From assembly GCF_003086695.1 (NCBI RefSeq), contig NZ_CP025999.1:3184199-3248198 (forward strand): a DNA stretch of 64,000 nt, in the 5' to 3' direction. Positions 48,603-58,266 of this stretch are shown here, piece by piece. Origin of the DNA: Stenotrophomonas sp. SAU14A_NAIMI4_8 (GTDB lineage Bacteria; Pseudomonadota; Gammaproteobacteria; Xanthomonadales; Xanthomonadaceae). A model generated the notes under the pieces. That model saw only the letters and a program-made list of their open reading frames with translations. It made no database searches and had not been told where the DNA came from. A program made the position numbers and the translations under genes. Position 1 is the stretch's first letter. Each line of letters opens with the position of its first letter.

Positions 48603-51600
48603 TCACGGCTGCACCACCGTGATCGTGGTCGGGTTGCTGCGACCAACGCCACGCAGCTGCGGGCGGTACATGTCTTCCACCAGCGGCGGCGGCACCGTGT
48701 AGGTACCCGGGGTGACCGCGCGCACCAGATAGAAGACGTTCGCCTTGCTGCCACGGGACAGCTTCAGCGCCGCCACGTAGCGGTCGTCGCGGAACTCCTC
48801 GTGCTTGGTATCGGCCGCTTCGCCACGGTCGCTGATGGTGATGCCATCGACCACCACGTCGGCCCACTGCTTGGCATCGCCCAGGTTGAAGTTCTCGATT
48901 TCCAGGCCGGCCGGCAACAGGTCGGTCAGCAGTGCATCGGGCATGGTGGTATCGGCGGTGACGGTGACGCGCACGATCAGTGCCTCGCCTTCCTTCAGCG
49001 GGCGCGGCGTCCACGGCTTGCCATCGGTGCCGTAGTAGCTGCGCTCCACGCCCAGCACGCTGTTGTCCGGTGCCGGTGCCGTGCGCGGAATGCCGGCCAC
49101 GTCGATGCTGGCGAACATCGGCGGCTGCCCCTGCGGGCTGAAGCGCACGCCGCTGGCCAGTTCGCCAGCGCTGAAGTTGCGGCCGAACAGCTTGCGCTCG
49201 CCAATCGCTTCGGTGTTGCCACCGATCACCAGTTCACCGGCGACCAGCGCCTTCTGGTTGGCCGACAGCGCCTTGCCCAGGCGCGCGATGGCGACCTGTT
49301 CCTGGGTGCTCAGCCACATCCAACCGGCATTGCGGCGCGCATCCAGGCCACGGCCCAGATCAACGGCGCGGGCATCCCAGGCCGGCTTGGCCAGCTTGTT
49401 TTCATGGGTCAGCGCGATCATCAGCGCGTCGTCACGGATGGCACTGCCGTAGTCGCCGAAGTACGACGGCCGTTCGCTGCTGGACTTGGCGAACGCCGCG
49501 GCCAGGGCCGCCTGGCCACGCTTGGCATCGCCCTGCAGCGACAGCGCCACGCCCAGGTGGACCAGCGACAGGCCACCGACCGCCTTGCTGCGCTCGTTGT
49601 CGTACAGCGTGCGCAAGGTGCCCAGCGGGGCGCGGTTGACCCGCGCCAGCACGTAGCCCGAGTAGGCCTGATTGGCGAACTTCAGCTTTTCGCGTTCGTC
49701 CTGCCCGTAGAACTGGTTGCCGCCGGACAGCAGGTCCTCGCTCAGCCGGTTCAGCGCCTTCTGCAGCACGTTGTCCGGCACGGCAAAGCCGGCGTCCTTG
49801 GCATCGAGCAGGAACTCGGTGACGTACGGGGTCAGCCAGGGGTTCACGTAGCCGTCGTCACCCCACATGGAGAAGTTGCCGTTGGCCACCTGCATCGATG
49901 CCAGTCGGCCGAACGCCCCTTCCATGCGCTCGCGACGGGTCTTGGCATCCAGGCCATCGGCACCCAGCATCGACGAGGTGGCCTGGTCCAGGATCAGCGC
50001 CGCGTAGCCCTTGCTGGTGGTCTGCTCGGCGCAGCCATACGGATAGTTCAACGCGCCCTGCAGCGCACTGGCGAACGGAATGGGTGGCAGCGGGCTGACC
50101 AGCAGACGCGCGTTCACCGATTCGGCCATCAGCCCCTCGGTCAGGCTGCCATCCAGGCTGACCGCGGCCAGCGGATCGAGCGTGCGCACCTGCGAGCGCA
50201 CTACCTGCGGCCACGCCGCACGCACCGGCAGTTCATAGCGGCGGTCGGCCTTGAAGCCGTTGCCGTCCACCCGCACCCGCACCTTGGCCACGCTGTGCCC
50301 TTCGCGCGCCGACAGCGGGAAGCTGAGCGTGCTCTTGGCATCGGCATTCAACTGCACGCTGCGCGTGCCTTCGGCCAGCGACAGCGGACCTTCGGTTTCC
50401 ACCCGCACGTTGAACGCGCCCGGCTTGCCGGTGAAGTTCTGCACATCCAGGGTGACCGTGCTGCGGTCGCCCGGGGCGAGCACGCGCGGCATGCTGGCTT
50501 CGGCCAGGATCGGTGCGCGCACCACGGTTTCCACATCGCGCTTGCCGTACTGGTCGTCGCTGTAGACCACCGCCGACACGCGCAGGGTGCCGTTGAAGTC
50601 GGGCACCTTCAGGCGGATGCGGGCGATACCCTTGGCATCGAGCTGCACCGGGCCGGAGAACAGGTCCACGGTCTGCACGCGTGCGGTCGGCCGCTTGGCC
50701 TGCGGCAGTGCCTGCAGGCCCATGTCGCCGCCGAACTTCAGCTTGCCACTGCCGCCGTCGAAGCTTTCGATCACCCGGCTATAGATGTCGTAGGCATCGA
50801 TGCCCAGGCGGCGCTGGGCGAAGAAGTGCGCACCGGCGTCGGGCACCGGGAAGCGGGTGATGTTGAGGATGCCCACGTCGACGGCCGAGACCGTGACATG
50901 CGCGGTCTTGCCGGCCAGCTGCGGTGCGCTGACGGTGACCGGCAGCTCCTGCTCCGGACGCATCTGCTTGGGCGCCACCAGGCCCACGGCCACGGTGCGG
51001 CCCTTGCGGTCCATCGGCACGTGCACCACGCCCACCGCGCGCGCCGGGGTGATCTTGCTGGGCGCGGTACCGCCACGGAACACCAGCGCGGTGATGTAGA
51101 CGTCGTGGCGTTCCCAGTCGGCCGTGACCGGAATCTTGAAGGTGGCGCCCGGCTTGGCGTCGATCTCCTGCACGTACAGCATGCGATCGGATTCGACCAT
51201 CAGCAGGCCCTTGCCGGCGTGCGGCGGGGTGACCGTCACCTGCAGGGTGTCACCGGCCTTGTAACCGGTCTTGTCCAGGCCCAGCTTGACCTTGTCCGGG
51301 CGGGCGTCCAGGCCGCGGTTGTCATCGCCCCAGCTCCAGCCGGCGCGGAACGGATAGCGACTGGTCAGGCCGGTGGACGGATCGAACACGTCCACCCGGT
51401 ACTCGCCCCACTCCACCGGGAAATCGAAGGCCACCGCGCTGCTGCCGGCATCGACGGTGCGCGTTTCCTTGTTCTCGAAGCGGCGGGTGAAATCGTAGTC
51501 CCAACGGTTGTCGTTGAAGGTCCAGTGGTAGTCGCGCAGCTCGCGCACCAGGGTCACCTTCAGGCCCTTGGCCGGCTTCGGCGTACCCGCCGCATCCACA

Positions 51601-53510
51601 CGCAGCAGCTCGAAGCGCGCATTGCCATTGGAATCGGCGCCATCATCGGGGTTGAACAGCGGGCGCACGCCGACCAGTGCATCGGCCGGCCACATCACCC
51701 GCTTCAGGGTGCGGGTGACCGTGCGGCCACCGGTCTCGTACAGGCTGCCCGACAGCACCACGGCAATCGGCGCCTTGGCCTTGGCCGCCTCTTCGGGCAG
51801 TGCAACGTCCTGGCGCAGCTGGCCGTTGGCCGGCAGCGTGGTATCGATCACGTCCTTGGCATCACGCGGCAGCTGCAGGGTCGGGTCGCCGAAGAAGTAG
51901 CCCGGCAGGCCCTCCACCGGCTTCTGCTCGGCGGCCACGGCCATGCGCGCGGTGAAGCGGTTGCCATCGGCCGGCGCACCATACAGATAGGCGCCGTTGG
52001 CCTGCAGGCGCAGTTCCTCGCCCGGCTTCAGCGTCTTCTGCGCGCTGTCCAGGTCCAGCTTCATGCGCTCGGGCAGGAACTCCTCGATGCGCAGGGTCAT
52101 GCCCTGGATCGCTTCCTTGCTGGCCGGGTCGGTACGGAACTCGACCTGCCAGCGCCCGGTCGGCGCCTCGGCGGGAATGGTCTGTTCGAAGTTGATGTAG
52201 CCCTGCTCGCCCGGCTGCAGGCGGGTTTCGCGGAAGGTCTTGCCGTCGGGCTGCTTCAGGCGCAGGAACACCGGCTGCGGCTTCACCGGCTTGCCGTCGT
52301 TGTCGCGCAGCAGCGCCGACAGGCGCACGGTTTCCCCCGGGCGGTACAGATCGCGCCCGGACCAGGCGTAGACATCGAACCAGGCGTTGTCACGGCCGGC
52401 CACGGCGAACTCGCTCAGGTCCAGCGCGGGCTGGTTGAACGGCAGGAAGCTGGTGTCCTTGCCACTGCTGGCCACCAGCACATGGGCCGCATCCAGGGTG
52501 TAGTTCAGCAGGGCGTTGCCATTGCCGTCGGTGCTGCCCTTCAGCACCACTTCGCCCTTGGCGTCCAGCACGCGCAGGTCCACGCTCTTCAGCGCGGCGC
52601 CATCCTTCAACGAGGCGGTGTGGACGAACAGCTTGTCCTTGTAGGCGCGGGTATGCAGGCCGATATCGCTGACCGAGAAGAACGCGGTGTCGAATTCGCC
52701 TTCGTAATCACCGGTGCGCTTAAGCAGGGCGAAGTACAGGCCCGGTTCCTGCAGCTCCTTGATGTCCTGGGTTGGCAGATACGTCAGAACGCGCTCGTTC
52801 TGCTTGCCGCCCAGGATGAAGCGGTTGACGTAGACCGGCTCGGCCAGCTTGTTGATCGGGCTGCGCTCGTAATCGCTGCTCAGTTCCCAGCTGCCGCGAC
52901 GACCGCCGCGCTGGTACTGGCTGAAGAACGTGGGCAGGTCCTTTTCGCGCACGCGCAGGAATTCGACGTCCACTTCCGGCACGTTCACCGACACCACCGG
53001 CAGGCCGCGGCTTTCCTTTGCCGGCAGCACGCTGCCCTGCGAGGCGAAACCGGCCACCGGCTTCAGTTCGCCACTGAACACCTTCTGCTTCAGTTCCTTG
53101 CCCAGGCGATTGCCATCGGCGGCCAGCAGGTCCGGGGACACGACCAGGCTGTATTCCTTGCCGGCCTCCACGAACGGGTAGCGCAGGGTCAGGCCGTCAT
53201 CGGACAGGGTCCAGCTGCTGTCTTCGGTGCCGACCTTCTCTTCGAAGCGCACCAGCTTGTCGAAATCCTGGGTGCCGACCAGCGGGCGCGAGAACTCCAG
53301 TGCCAGCGACAGGCCGTCATTCTTCTGGTCCGGATAGGCGCGCAGCAGGGTGAAGTCCTTCACCTGCTCGGCCTGGGTGGTGATCGCTTCACCACTGGCC
53401 TTGGGCAGCTGCCCACTGTCGTTGCGGCAACCGGCCAGGCCCAGCAACAGGCCTCCTGCCAGAACAGCCGCCGCCCAACCCCACCGCTTCCGCCGTGCCG
53501 GACCGCTCAT
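48603..53510 (-). CDS. Alpha-2-macroglobulin family lipoprotein (YfhM-like)
   Basis: Very large periplasmic protease-trapping lipoprotein, 1635 aa. Signal peptide with lipobox LAGC (MSGPARRKRWGWAAAVLAGGLLLGLAGC). A series of macroglobulin beta domains is followed by the thioester motif YPYGCAEQTTS with C1160 and Q1163, which would form the internal thioester that captures an attacking protease, and a helical thioester domain. Its partner pbpC lies 49 bases downstream. A TATAAT on the minus strand (53537-53542) is a probable promoter. A long open frame on the opposite strand over the whole gene is a codon-bias shadow. Confidence 0.94.
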   Translation of the reverse strand: MSGPARRKRWGWAAAVLAGGLLLGLAGCRNDSGQLPKASGEAITTQAEQVKDFTLLRAYPDQKNDGLSLALEFSRPLVGTQDFDKLVRFEEKVGTEDSSWTLSDDGLTLRYPFVEAGKEYSLVVSPDLLAADGNRLGKELKQKVFSGELKPVAGFASQGSVLPAKESRGLPVVSVNVPEVDVEFLRVREKDLPTFFSQYQRGGRRGSWELSSDYERSPINKLAEPVYVNRFILGGKQNERVLTYLPTQDIKELQEPGLYFALLKRTGDYEGEFDTAFFSVSDIGLHTRAYKDKLFVHTASLKDGAALKSVDLRVLDAKGEVVLKGSTDGNGNALLNYTLDAAHVLVASSGKDTSFLPFNQPALDLSEFAVAGRDNAWFDVYAWSGRDLYRPGETVRLSALLRDNDGKPVKPQPVFLRLKQPDGKTFRETRLQPGEQGYINFEQTIPAEAPTGRWQVEFRTDPASKEAIQGMTLRIEEFLPERMKLDLDSAQKTLKPGEELRLQANGAYLYGAPADGNRFTARMAVAAEQKPVEGLPGYFFGDPTLQLPRDAKDVIDTTLPANGQLRQDVALPEEAAKAKAPIAVVLSGSLYETGGRTVTRTLKRVMWPADALVGVRPLFNPDDGADSNGNARFELLRVDAAGTPKPAKGLKVTLVRELRDYHWTFNDNRWDYDFTRRFENKETRTVDAGSSAVAFDFPVEWGEYRVDVFDPSTGLTSRYPFRAGWSWGDDNRGLDARPDKVKLGLDKTGYKAGDTLQVTVTPPHAGKGLLMVESDRMLYVQEIDAKPGATFKIPVTADWERHDVYITALVFRGGTAPSKITPARAVGVVHVPMDRKGRTVAVGLVAPKQMRPEQELPVTVSAPQLAGKTAHVTVSAVDVGILNITRFPVPDAGAHFFAQRRLGIDAYDIYSRVIESFDGGSGKLKFGGDMGLQALPQAKRPTARVQTVDLFSGPVQLDAKGIARIRLKVPDFNGTLRVSAVVYSDDQYGKRDVETVVRAPILAEASMPRVLAPGDRSTVTLDVQNFTGKPGAFNVRVETEGPLSLAEGTRSVQLNADAKSTLSFPLSAREGHSVAKVRVRVDGNGFKADRRYELPVRAAWPQVVRSQVRTLDPLAAVSLDGSLTEGLMAESVNARLLVSPLPPIPFASALQGALNYPYGCAEQTTSKGYAALILDQATSSMLGADGLDAKTRRERMEGAFGRLASMQVANGNFSMWGDDGYVNPWLTPYVTEFLLDAKDAGFAVPDNVLQKALNRLSEDLLSGGNQFYGQDEREKLKFANQAYSGYVLARVNRAPLGTLRTLYDNERSKAVGGLSLVHLGVALSLQGDAKRGQAALAAAFAKSSSERPSYFGDYGSAIRDDALMIALTHENKLAKPAWDARAVDLGRGLDARRNAGWMWLSTQEQVAIARLGKALSANQKALVAGELVIGGNTEAIGERKLFGRNFSAGELASGVRFSPQGQPPMFASIDVAGIPRTAPAPDNSVLGVERSYYGTDGKPWTPRPLKEGEALIVRVTVTADTTMPDALLTDLLPAGLEIENFNLGDAKQWADVVVDGITISDRGEAADTKHEEFRDDRYVAALKLSRGSKANVFYLVRAVTPGTYTVPPPLVEDMYRPQLRGVGRSNPTTITVVQP

Positions 53511-53536
53511 GTCGTCACTCCTTGATCGAGGCGGCC

Positions 53537-53542
53537 ATTATA
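53537..53542 (-). promoter_or_regulatory. -10 box for the alpha-2-macroglobulin/pbpC operon
   Basis: Leftwards CCCTATAATGG, a perfect TATAAT 27 bases before the start codon; a clear -35 is not seen. Confidence 0.5.
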
Positions 53543-53578
53543 GGGCCGCCGCGTCAAGGTGTTGACGGCGGGTGGCCG

Positions 53579-53654
53579 GTAGTCGCCAACCTTGGTTGGC
53601 GCTGGGCCCCACGCACGCGCTGGCGCGCGCCTGCCCACCAAGGTGGGCAGCTAC
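53579..53654. repeat. Pair of SMAG palindromes
   Basis: GTAGTCGCCAACCTTGGTTG (53579-53601, plus) and CTGCCCACCAAGGTGGGCAG with CTAC (53631-53654, minus), facing each other with a GC-rich spacer between the alpha-2-macroglobulin promoter and the prpF stop. Confidence 0.8.
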
Positions 53655-53677
53655 CAGGCCCCGTGCAGCTACCGGCC

Positions 53678-54856
53678 TTATTCGGCCGGCACCCGCACCT
53701 TGCCTTCCATCAGCACCCGGGCGCTGCGACTCATGATCGCCTTGGTCACCGTCCACTGGCCGCCCACCTGCCCGGCCTGGGCGCCGACCCGCAGGGTGCC
53801 GGAGGGATGGCCGAAGGTGACTGTCTCACGCTGGCCGCCACCGGCCGCGCGGTTGACCAGGGTGCCCGGAATCGCCGCGGCGGTGCCAATGGCCACTGCC
53901 GCGGTACCCATCATCGCGTGGTGCAGCTTGCCCATCGACAGCGCGCGCGCATGCAGATCGATGGCCGAGGCCGGGATGGCTTTGCCGCTGGACGACACGT
54001 AATCCTGTGCCGGCGCCACGAAGGCCACCTTCGGCGTGTGCTGGCGGGTCGCCGCGTCTTCCAGCTTCGAAATCAGGCCCATGCGCAATGCGCCGTGGGC
54101 GCGGATAGTCTCGAACTTCTGCAGGGCCGCCTTGTCTTCGTTGATGGCCGGCTGCAGTTCGGTGCCGGTGTAGCCCAGGTCGGCGGCGTTGAGGAAGATG
54201 GTCGGGATGCCGGCGGTGATCATCGTCACCTCGAAGCTCCCCACACCCGGCACGTCCAGGGTGTCCACCAGGTTGCCGGTGGGGAACATCGCCCCGGCAT
54301 CGCCGTCATCGGACGGATCAATGAACTCCAGCTGGATCTCGGCCGCCGGGAAGGTCACGCCATCCAGCTCGAAATCACCGGTTTCCTGCACTTCGCCGTT
54401 GCACATCGGCACGTGGGCGATGATGGTCTTGCCGATGTTGGCCTGCCAGATGCGCACCGTGCACAGGCCGTCGCGCGGCACACGGGCCGGGTCGACCAGG
54501 CCATTGGCAATGGCGAACGGGCCCACCGCCGTGCTCAGGTTGCCGCAGTTGCCGCTCCAGTCGACGAAGGCGGTATCGATGGAGACCTGGCCATACAGGT
54601 AATCCACGTCGTGATCCGGCACCGAGGCGGCGGAAATGATCACGCACTTGCTGGTGCTCGACGTTGCCCCGCCCATGCCATCGGTGTGCTTGCCATACGG
54701 ATCGGGCGAACCGATCACCCGCATCAGCAGCGCATTACGGGCGGGGCCCGGCACCTGCGCCGCTTCGGGCAGGTCCTGCAGGCGGAAGAACACGCCCTTG
54801 CTGGTGCCACCGCGCATGTAGGTGGCGGGAATACGGAGTTGCGGGAGGAAGGTCAT
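53678..54856 (-). CDS. prpF: 2-methylaconitate cis-trans isomerase PrpF
   Basis: Converts the trans-type product of AcnD to cis-2-methylaconitate, so that AcnD plus PrpF replace PrpD in propionate breakdown. 392 aa, diaminopimelate-epimerase-like fold in two halves: IPATYMRGGTSKGVFF at the start, DYLYGQVSIDTAFVDWSGNCGNLSTAVGPFAI (active-site Cys region), and SMGKLHHAMMGTAAVAIGTAAAIPGTLVN in the second half. The start ATG 54856 is used; TTG 54868 is an alternative. It is separated from acnD by a toxin-antitoxin pair and begins 24 bases after the toxin stop, so it may be read from that operon. Confidence 0.95.
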   Translation of the reverse strand: MTFLPQLRIPATYMRGGTSKGVFFRLQDLPEAAQVPGPARNALLMRVIGSPDPYGKHTDGMGGATSSTSKCVIISAASVPDHDVDYLYGQVSIDTAFVDWSGNCGNLSTAVGPFAIANGLVDPARVPRDGLCTVRIWQANIGKTIIAHVPMCNGEVQETGDFELDGVTFPAAEIQLEFIDPSDDGDAGAMFPTGNLVDTLDVPGVGSFEVTMITAGIPTIFLNAADLGYTGTELQPAINEDKAALQKFETIRAHGALRMGLISKLEDAATRQHTPKVAFVAPAQDYVSSSGKAIPASAIDLHARALSMGKLHHAMMGTAAVAIGTAAAIPGTLVNRAAGGGQRETVTFGHPSGTLRVGAQAGQVGGQWTVTKAIMSRSARVLMEGKVRVPAE

Positions 54857-54879
54857 CGTCGGATCCAAGCGTTTGAATG

Positions 54880-55206
54880 TCAGGAGATGTCTTGCATCAG
54901 CCCATCAAGGCCACGGTCAACACACCACACGCGTATGACGTGCACGCGCGCAGGCTGGTCAATGTAGTAAACGAGATAGCGTTCAAAGGAGGAAACCGGC
55001 ATGAAACGCAACGTGCCAGGCAACTGCGCGGCGAGTTCGGCGTGTCTGCTGGAGCCCGAAGCTGGAAACAAGGCAATGCGCTGCAGGGTGGCCTGCAACT
55101 CGGCCAGGAAACGCGTGCCTAGTGCGACTCCTCCCTGCCGCGCGAACCACAGCGCAGCATCGGCCGCGTCGGTCTCTGCCCTCGGCCTCCAGTCAATCGC
55201 CTTCAC
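54880..55206 (-). CDS. parE: ParE/RelE-family toxin
   Basis: A 108-aa toxin of the ParE/RelE fold, probably a gyrase inhibitor (ParE) or mRNA endonuclease (RelE); sequence alone does not decide. Typical features: WRPRAETDAADAALWFARQGGVALGTRFLAELQATLQRIALFPASG and GTLRFMPVSSFERYLVYYIDQPARVHVIRVW. Its ATG overlaps the antitoxin stop by 14 bases, giving tight coupling. The pair lies between acnD and prpF. Confidence 0.85.
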   Translation of the reverse strand: MKAIDWRPRAETDAADAALWFARQGGVALGTRFLAELQATLQRIALFPASGSSRHAELAAQLPGTLRFMPVSSFERYLVYYIDQPARVHVIRVWCVDRGLDGLMQDIS

Positions 55207-55450
55207 GCTCCATCCTTTCGGTCAGTTCGCGACGCATCCGCTCGAACGTGTCAGCCGTCACCGGCGTGGCAGGCCCTGAGGCCAAGCCCTCGGCGATCAA
55301 CTGTCGAAGCAATGCTTCCGCCTTGCTGCGCTGGCGCTGGCGGATCAGGTCGCGCACGTAGTCGGAGGTGCTGGAGTAACCGCCTTCGCGTACTTCCTCG
55401 TCCACGAACTGCTTGAGCGGATCGGTCAGCGAAATGTTCATGGTGGCCAT
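55193..55450 (-). CDS. parD: ParD-like antitoxin (CopG/RHH family)
   Basis: An 85-aa antitoxin. The N-terminal ribbon-helix-helix (MATMNISLTDPLKQFVDEEVREGGYSSTSDYVRDLIRQRQRSKAEALL) binds the operon promoter; the C-terminal tail (LIAEGLASGPATPVTADTFERMRRELTERME) wraps the toxin. A strong site, AAAGGAGAGTCTG, precedes ATG 55450. A dyad TTGGCA-N5-TGCCAA (55462-55478) just upstream is the likely operator. Confidence 0.88.
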   Translation of the reverse strand: MATMNISLTDPLKQFVDEEVREGGYSSTSDYVRDLIRQRQRSKAEALLRQLIAEGLASGPATPVTADTFERMRRELTERMEREGD

Positions 55451-55461
55451 CAGACTCTCCT

Positions 55462-55478
55462 TTGGCAGTTTTTGCCAA
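55462..55478 (-). promoter_or_regulatory. Likely ParD operator
   Basis: Perfect dyad TTGGCAGTTTTTGCCAA about 12 bases upstream of the parD start codon; suits autoregulation by the ribbon-helix-helix antitoxin. Confidence 0.5.
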
Positions 55479-55550
55479 GTCAGTGTGCGCCCCACCCTGG
55501 TGTCGGACAAGCCCGCCCCCGACCGGCGGGGGCAGGCATTCAGCCCGGCC

Positions 55551-58169
55551 TCACGCCACCTTGGCGCCTTCCAGGAAGTCCTGTGCGAAGCGCTGCAGCA
55601 CGCCACCGGCCTCGTAGATCGCCACTTCCTCGTCGCTGTCCAGGCGGCACGTAACCGGCACCACCACGTCCTGGCCGTCGCGGCGGTGGATGACCAGGGT
55701 CAGGTCGGCGCGCGGGGTGCGCTCGCCCACCACGTCGAAGGTCTCGGTGCCGTCGATGCCCAGGGTCAGGCGGGTGGTGCCCGGCTTGAACTCCAGCGGC
55801 AGCACGCCCATGCCGATCAGGTTGGTACGGTGAATCCGCTCGAAGCCCTCGGCCACGATCGCTTCCACGCCGGCCAGGCGCACGCCCTTGGCGGCCCAGT
55901 CACGCGAGCTGCCCTGGCCGTAGTCGGCACCGGCGATGATGATCAGCGGCTGCTTGCGGTCCATGTAGGTTTCAATGGCCTCCCACATGCGCATCACCTT
56001 GCCTTCCGGCTCCACCCGCGCCAGCGAACCCTGCTTCACGCTGCCGTCGTCGTTGCGCACCATTTCGTTGAACAGCTTCGGGTTGGCGAAGGTGGCGCGC
56101 TGTGCGGTCAGATGGTCGCCACGGTGGGTGGCGTAGGAATTGAAGTCCTCTTCCGGCAGGCCCATCTTCGCCAGGTATTCGCCGGCGGCGCTGGAGGCCA
56201 GGATCGCATTGGACGGCGACAGGTGGTCGGTGGTGATGTTGTCCGGCAGCACAGCCAGCGCGCGCATGCCCGCCAGCGTGCGCTCACCAGCCAGCGCGCC
56301 CTCCCAGTACGGCGGGCGGCGGATGTAGGTGCTCTGCGGGCGCCAGTCGTACAGCGGGCTGACCGCCGCGCCATGCTCCACGCGCACGTTGAACATCGGG
56401 TTGTAGACCTTGCGGAACTGCTCGGGCTTCACCGAGGCCTTCACCACGGCATCGATCTCGGCATCGCTCGGCCAGATGTCCTTCAGGCGGACTTCGTTGC
56501 CTTCGGCATCCACGCCCAGCACATCCTTTTCGATATCGAAGCGCACGGTGCCGGCGATGGCGTAGGCGATCACCAGCGGTGGCGAGGCCAGGAAGGCCTG
56601 CTTGGCATACGGGTGGATGCGGCCATCGAAGTTGCGGTTGCCCGACAGCACAGCGGTCGCGTACAGGTCGCGATCGATGATTTCCTGCTGGATCTTCGGG
56701 TCCAGCGCGCCACTCATGCCGTTGCAGGTGGTGCAGGCGAAGGCCACGATGCCGAAGCCCAGCTGTTCCAGGTCGGGCAGCAGGCCGGATTCTTCCAGGT
56801 ACAGCTGCACCGCCTTCGACCCCGGTGCCAGCGACGACTTCACCCACGGCTTGCGCTGCAGGCCGCGTGCATTGGCGTTGCGCGCCAGCAGCGCCGCGGC
56901 GATCACGTTGCGCGGGTTGGAGGTATTGGTGCAGCTGGTGATGGCCGCGATGATCACCGCGCCATCGGGCATCAGGCCCTGCGCCTGTTCGCCACGACCG
57001 GCCGCCAGCTTGGCTTCATCGGCGATGCCGCGCTCGGCCAGCTCGGCGGTGGCCACACGCTTGTGCGGGTTGCTCGGCCCGGCCATGTTGCGCACCACGC
57101 TGGACAGGTCGAAACGCAGCACGCGCTCGTACTGGGCAGTGACCAGGTCGTCGGCCCACAGGCCGGTGGTGCGCGCGTAATTCTCCACCAGCGCTACCTG
57201 CGACTCCTCGCGACCGGTCAGGCGCAGGTAGTCGGTGGTCTGCGCATCGATGTAGAACATCGCCGCGGTGGCACCATACTCGGGGCACATGTTGGAAATG
57301 GTGGCGCGGTCACCGATGGTCAGTGCCGCAGCGCCTTCGCCATAGAATTCAAGCCAGGCGCCGACCACGCGTTCCTTGCGCAGGAACTCGGTCAGTGCCA
57401 GCACCACGTCGGTAGCGGTGATGCCCGGCTGCGGCTTGCCGGTCAGTTCCACGCCGATGATGTCCGGCAGGCGCATCCACGAGGCGCGGCCCAGCATCAC
57501 GTTCTCCGCTTCCAGGCCGCCTACGCCAATGGCGATCACGCCCAGCGCGTCCACGTGCGGGGTGTGGCTGTCGGTGCCCACGCAGGTATCGGGGAAGGCC
57601 ACGCCGTCCTGCACATAGACCACCGGCGACATCTTCTCCAGGTTGATCTGGTGCATGATGCCATTGCCCGGCGGAATCACGTCCACGTTCTGGAACGCCA
57701 GCTTGGTCCAGTCGATGAAGTGGAAACGGTCTTCGTTGCGGCGGTCTTCGATGGCGCGGTTCTTCTCGAACGCCTGCGGATCGAACCCACCACACTCCAC
57801 CGCCAGCGAGTGATCGACGATCAGCTGCACCGGCACCACCGGGTTCACCTTGGCCGGATCGCCGCCCTTGTCGGCGATCGCATCGCGCAGGCCGGCCAGA
57901 TCGACCAGGGCGGTCTGCCCCAGGATGTCATGGCAGACCACGCGCGCCGGGAACCACGGGAAATCCAGATCGCGGCGGCGTTCGATCAGCTGCTTCAGCG
58001 AATCAACCAGCGTGGCCGGCTCGCAGCGGCGCACCAGGTTTTCAGCCAGCACACGCGAGGTGTACGGCAGCGTGGCGTAGGCGCCGGGCTGGATGGCATC
58101 GACGGCGGCGCGCGCGTCGAAATAGTCCAGCGTGCTGCCGGGAAGGTTCTTGCGGTAGTCGGTATTCAT
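55551..58169 (-). CDS. acnD: Fe/S-dependent 2-methylcitrate dehydratase AcnD
   Basis: Aconitase-family dehydratase of 872 aa that acts on 2-methylcitrate and with PrpF substitutes for PrpD. Three cysteines for the 4Fe-4S cluster are seen in SCTNTSNPRN and ACTTCNGMSG. The start at 58169 (MNTDYRKNLPGSTLDYFDARAAVDAI) is chosen from the AcnD-type N-terminus and places the gene 97 bases after prpC. A hairpin (58223-58251) lies in that gap and may set the prpC/acnD ratio. Confidence 0.95.
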   Translation of the reverse strand: MNTDYRKNLPGSTLDYFDARAAVDAIQPGAYATLPYTSRVLAENLVRRCEPATLVDSLKQLIERRRDLDFPWFPARVVCHDILGQTALVDLAGLRDAIADKGGDPAKVNPVVPVQLIVDHSLAVECGGFDPQAFEKNRAIEDRRNEDRFHFIDWTKLAFQNVDVIPPGNGIMHQINLEKMSPVVYVQDGVAFPDTCVGTDSHTPHVDALGVIAIGVGGLEAENVMLGRASWMRLPDIIGVELTGKPQPGITATDVVLALTEFLRKERVVGAWLEFYGEGAAALTIGDRATISNMCPEYGATAAMFYIDAQTTDYLRLTGREESQVALVENYARTTGLWADDLVTAQYERVLRFDLSSVVRNMAGPSNPHKRVATAELAERGIADEAKLAAGRGEQAQGLMPDGAVIIAAITSCTNTSNPRNVIAAALLARNANARGLQRKPWVKSSLAPGSKAVQLYLEESGLLPDLEQLGFGIVAFACTTCNGMSGALDPKIQQEIIDRDLYATAVLSGNRNFDGRIHPYAKQAFLASPPLVIAYAIAGTVRFDIEKDVLGVDAEGNEVRLKDIWPSDAEIDAVVKASVKPEQFRKVYNPMFNVRVEHGAAVSPLYDWRPQSTYIRRPPYWEGALAGERTLAGMRALAVLPDNITTDHLSPSNAILASSAAGEYLAKMGLPEEDFNSYATHRGDHLTAQRATFANPKLFNEMVRNDDGSVKQGSLARVEPEGKVMRMWEAIETYMDRKQPLIIIAGADYGQGSSRDWAAKGVRLAGVEAIVAEGFERIHRTNLIGMGVLPLEFKPGTTRLTLGIDGTETFDVVGERTPRADLTLVIHRRDGQDVVVPVTCRLDSDEEVAIYEAGGVLQRFAQDFLEGAKVA

Positions 58170-58222
58170 GGGCTGGCGGAATGCTTGGGGCGGGCCGGGT
58201 GCCGGCGATGCGGCGGCGAAAT

Positions 58223-58251
58223 CACCCGGCCGGCAACGGGCCGGCCGGGTG
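58223..58251 (-). terminator. Hairpin in the prpC-acnD gap
   Basis: CACCCGGCCGGC, loop AACG-type, GCCGGCCGGGTG; perfect 12-base stem without a T tract. More likely an RNA-stabilising or processing element than a terminator. Confidence 0.5.
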
Positions 58252-58266
58252 CAGACAGCAGGTGGA

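Noticed and set aside
48396..53525. Very long open frame (1709 codons) on the plus strand opposite the alpha-2-macroglobulin gene
   Set aside because: It is a codon-bias shadow: low-complexity His/Gln/Arg/Gly-rich translation, no domain, no ribosome site, and the opposite strand encodes an obvious conserved protein. Similar shadows over cstA (4241-7366), gcvP (21535-24585), katE and acnD were rejected for the same reason.
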